NCBI GenBank assembly: GCA_900549055.1
Contig: URNB01000111.1
Coordinates: 1-6,131 of the forward strand
DNA length: 6,131 bases
Reading direction: 5' to 3'
From: an uncultured Oscillospiraceae bacterium
Lineage (GTDB): Bacteria; Bacillota; Clostridia; Oscillospirales; Acutalibacteraceae
Shown here: in pieces, positions 5,357-6,131 of the stretch
Position numbering within the stretch: the first letter of the stretch is position 1
Layout: each line of letters opens with the position of its first letter
The notes under the pieces: model-generated
What the model was told of the DNA's origin: nothing
Databases searched by the model: none
What the model saw: the letters and a program-made list of their open reading frames with translations, nothing else
Translations under genes and position numbers: made by a program

Positions 5357-5951
5357 CTTCCGCCTCCTTGGGTGACGCCTTCACAAGCCATGCGCTGAGC
5401 AACACTGCCAGCTGCAGCGGTATGCCTATGCCTAATATCTGCCATATATTATAATTTACGAATTGCAGGCAGAAGCAAAGCAGCAGCGACCATATAAATG
5501 CAGAAATAATAAGAAAAAGGAATCTGCGCTTGTGCCAAACCGCGTCAAACACTATGGAAACCACAAACGACGCGGGCACCGCCCAACAGAACAGCGTCCA
5601 CAAATTGGCATGCGCGAAGATATTGAAAAATATGTAAAACACGGTTGCAAAAAGCCACACGCCCAGAACAGACAGAAGCGTTATTATGCGTTTTCTTTTT
5701 TGGGTCAGTCCGCCGAATGCCGCACGTGCCGGTTTTACCTCTTTTTCACCTACAATATAATCCATACTCACGCCGTAAAGCTTGGCAAGCTTATAGAGCA
5801 CTTCTATGCCCGGCAGAGATTCACCCTGCTCCCATTTAGAAACCGCTTTGTCGGAATAATTGAGCTTTTCGGCGACCTCAAGCTGGGTAAGCTTGTTTTT
5901 CCGCCGCAGCTCCGATAAATTTTTTGCAATAATAAAATTAAGCTTTTCCAT
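5340..5951 (-). CDS. XRE-family HTH regulator with four C-terminal membrane helices
   Basis: A 203-residue protein. Residues 7-67 form a Cro/C1-type helix-turn-helix (NLSELRRKNKLTQLEVAEKL, then SDKAVSKWEQGESLPGIEVL and LAKLYGVSMDYIVG, the standard XRE profile). After a short basic linker (QKRKR at 84-88) come four hydrophobic stretches at about 88-110, 116-136, 143-163 and 169-190, and a charged tail. It should therefore be a DNA-binding protein tethered to the membrane, perhaps sensing envelope or membrane state; no ligand can be named. This HTH-plus-membrane layout is common in Clostridia and mostly uncharacterised. No Shine-Dalgarno is at normal distance from the ATG: GGAGG lies 20 nt upstream, and the promoter predicts a leaderless message. 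It precedes and overlaps ung. Partner genes such as a transporter are absent here. Confidence 0.88.
   Translation of the reverse strand: MEKLNFIIAKNLSELRRKNKLTQLEVAEKLNYSDKAVSKWEQGESLPGIEVLYKLAKLYGVSMDYIVGEKEVKPARAAFGGLTQKRKRIITLLSVLGVWLFATVFYIFFNIFAHANLWTLFCWAVPASFVVSIVFDAVWHKRRFLFLIISAFIWSLLLCFCLQFVNYNIWQILGIGIPLQLAVLLSAWLVKASPKEAEDGKAR
5363..5369 (-). promoter_or_regulatory. Ribosome binding site of ung inside the regulator gene
   Basis: AAGGAGG at 5369-5363, 6 nt before the ung ATG at 5356, lies within the last codons of the XRE gene. It confirms the overlapping start and suggests ung can be translated independently of its neighbour. Confidence 0.85.
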
Positions 5952-5957
5952 ACCGAA

Positions 5958-5986
5958 ATTATAACATATAACCTCCGATTAGTCAA
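5958..5986 (-). promoter_or_regulatory. Sigma-A promoter of the XRE-ung operon, predicted leaderless
   Basis: On the minus strand, TTGACT (5986-5981), a 17-nt spacer and TATAAT (5963-5958), preceded by TGT, give an extended -10 with 11 of 12 hexamer matches. Standard spacing puts +1 at 5951, exactly the A of the regulator's ATG. The only GGAGG (5976-5972) lies inside the promoter spacer, upstream of +1. TTATA-TGT-TATAA (5971-5959), a small inverted repeat over the -10 box, is a candidate autoregulatory operator. Confidence 0.75.
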
Positions 5987-6058
5987 ATGTATAAAAAAAT
6001 TGTTCGTGTCAAGCTTTTGCAGGAAAATTTTTTTGAGAATGCCAATAGTGAATTAACG
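5987..6058. other. AT-rich spacer between tRNA-like element and XRE promoter
   Basis: No coding frame is visible. It contains runs of A and T, an AAAATTTT palindrome, and a TTGACA box (6012-6007, minus strand) with no -10 at suitable spacing: the nearest, TATACA, is only 13 nt away. The 12-base word CAATAGTGAATT (6043-6054) recurs at 402-413 beside the tRNA-Met promoter. Confidence 0.4.
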
Positions 6059-6131
6059 GTAGTGTGACAGGACTCGAACCTGCCGCGGTTTCGCTCGCCG
6101 CCTTTTTGATTGCGGCGTTTCTTAGGGAGAC
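6059..6131 (-). tRNA. Truncated or degenerate tRNA-like 3' half
   Basis: The minus strand shows a clear T-arm: GCAGG (6083-6079), loop TTCGAGT, CCTGT (6071-6067), then CACACTA as a possible acceptor 3' strand. Before it come a GCGG/CCGC stem that could be a class II variable arm (Leu/Ser) and a strong CGCCGC/GCGGCG stem (6101-6096 with 6117-6112). No anticodon stem-loop with a U33 and paired flanks can be found in the 73 visible bases, and CCA is not encoded (CCG follows the acceptor). The 5' part is outside the window. It may be a class II tRNA with unusual arms, another tRNA-like RNA, or a tRNA relic; the isotype is not assigned. Confidence 0.4.

Noticed and set aside
6059..6131. Calling the edge element tRNA-Sec or the 3' end of tmRNA
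   Set aside because: The T-arm resembles that of bacterial tRNA-Sec, but no anticodon TCA arm forms, CCA is missing, and no tag reading frame or tmRNA-type helix is visible in the available bases.
1..6131. CRISPR array, toxin-antitoxin pair, phage defence system or diversity-generating element
   Set aside because: No regularly spaced repeats, cas genes, reverse transcriptase or paired small toxin genes are visible. The hsdS fragment is the only defence-related trace and is broken.

Overview
The window looks like a chromosomal segment of a low-to-mid GC Gram-positive bacterium, most likely a Clostridia member of the Ruminococcaceae/Oscillospiraceae kind. The evidence is strong GGAGG-type ribosome binding sites, sigma-A promoters with TATAAT boxes, tRNAs with encoded CCA ends, a single-domain (p)ppGpp synthetase, and Firmicutes-style debris (ISLre2-family transposase, type I restriction S subunit). 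This placement is inference; no marker gene fixes the genus. Almost everything functional is on the minus strand, so the window is best read from right to left.

Right edge (about 5987-6131): a short AT-rich spacer and a tRNA-like T-arm cut off by the window end. Next comes a two-gene unit, a membrane-anchored XRE-family regulator (5340-5951) overlapping ung, uracil-DNA glycosylase (4688-5356). Its promoter is near consensus and so close that the transcript is predicted to begin at the A of the ATG (leaderless).

Middle (about 3655-4660): a decayed accessory patch with two remnants lying back to back. One is an ISLre2-type transposase fragment (minus strand, both ends lost, internal deletion plus frameshift). 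The other is the N-terminal piece of a type I restriction specificity subunit, hsdS (plus strand). They meet at about position 4352. Two inverted repeats fill the gap between the hsdS piece and ung.

Left of that (414-3613): a tight three-gene operon, guaB (IMP dehydrogenase), a GT2 membrane glycosyltransferase, and a small (p)ppGpp synthetase of the RelQ/YjbM type. The genes are 16 nt apart or overlap by 17 nt. The operon pairs the committed step of guanine nucleotide synthesis with an enzyme that consumes GTP/GDP to make an alarmone, which in Firmicutes is known to restrain GTP synthesis. The IMP dehydrogenase is of the divergent type best known from the protozoan Tritrichomonas foetus, down to identical residue numbers at the active site. 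Its promoter overlaps the 3' end of the transposase remnant.

Left end: a perfect-consensus promoter (376-404) drives tRNA-Met(CAT) and tRNA-Glu(TTC), followed directly by a strong intrinsic terminator (163-200). No terminator separates the alarmone synthetase gene from this tRNA unit. Positions 1-160 hold no convincing gene, only hairpins. No CRISPR array, phage gene or obvious new multi-gene system is visible; the most interesting points are the guaB/alarmone operon, the IMPDH type, the leaderless regulator and the unresolved tRNA-like element at the right edge.
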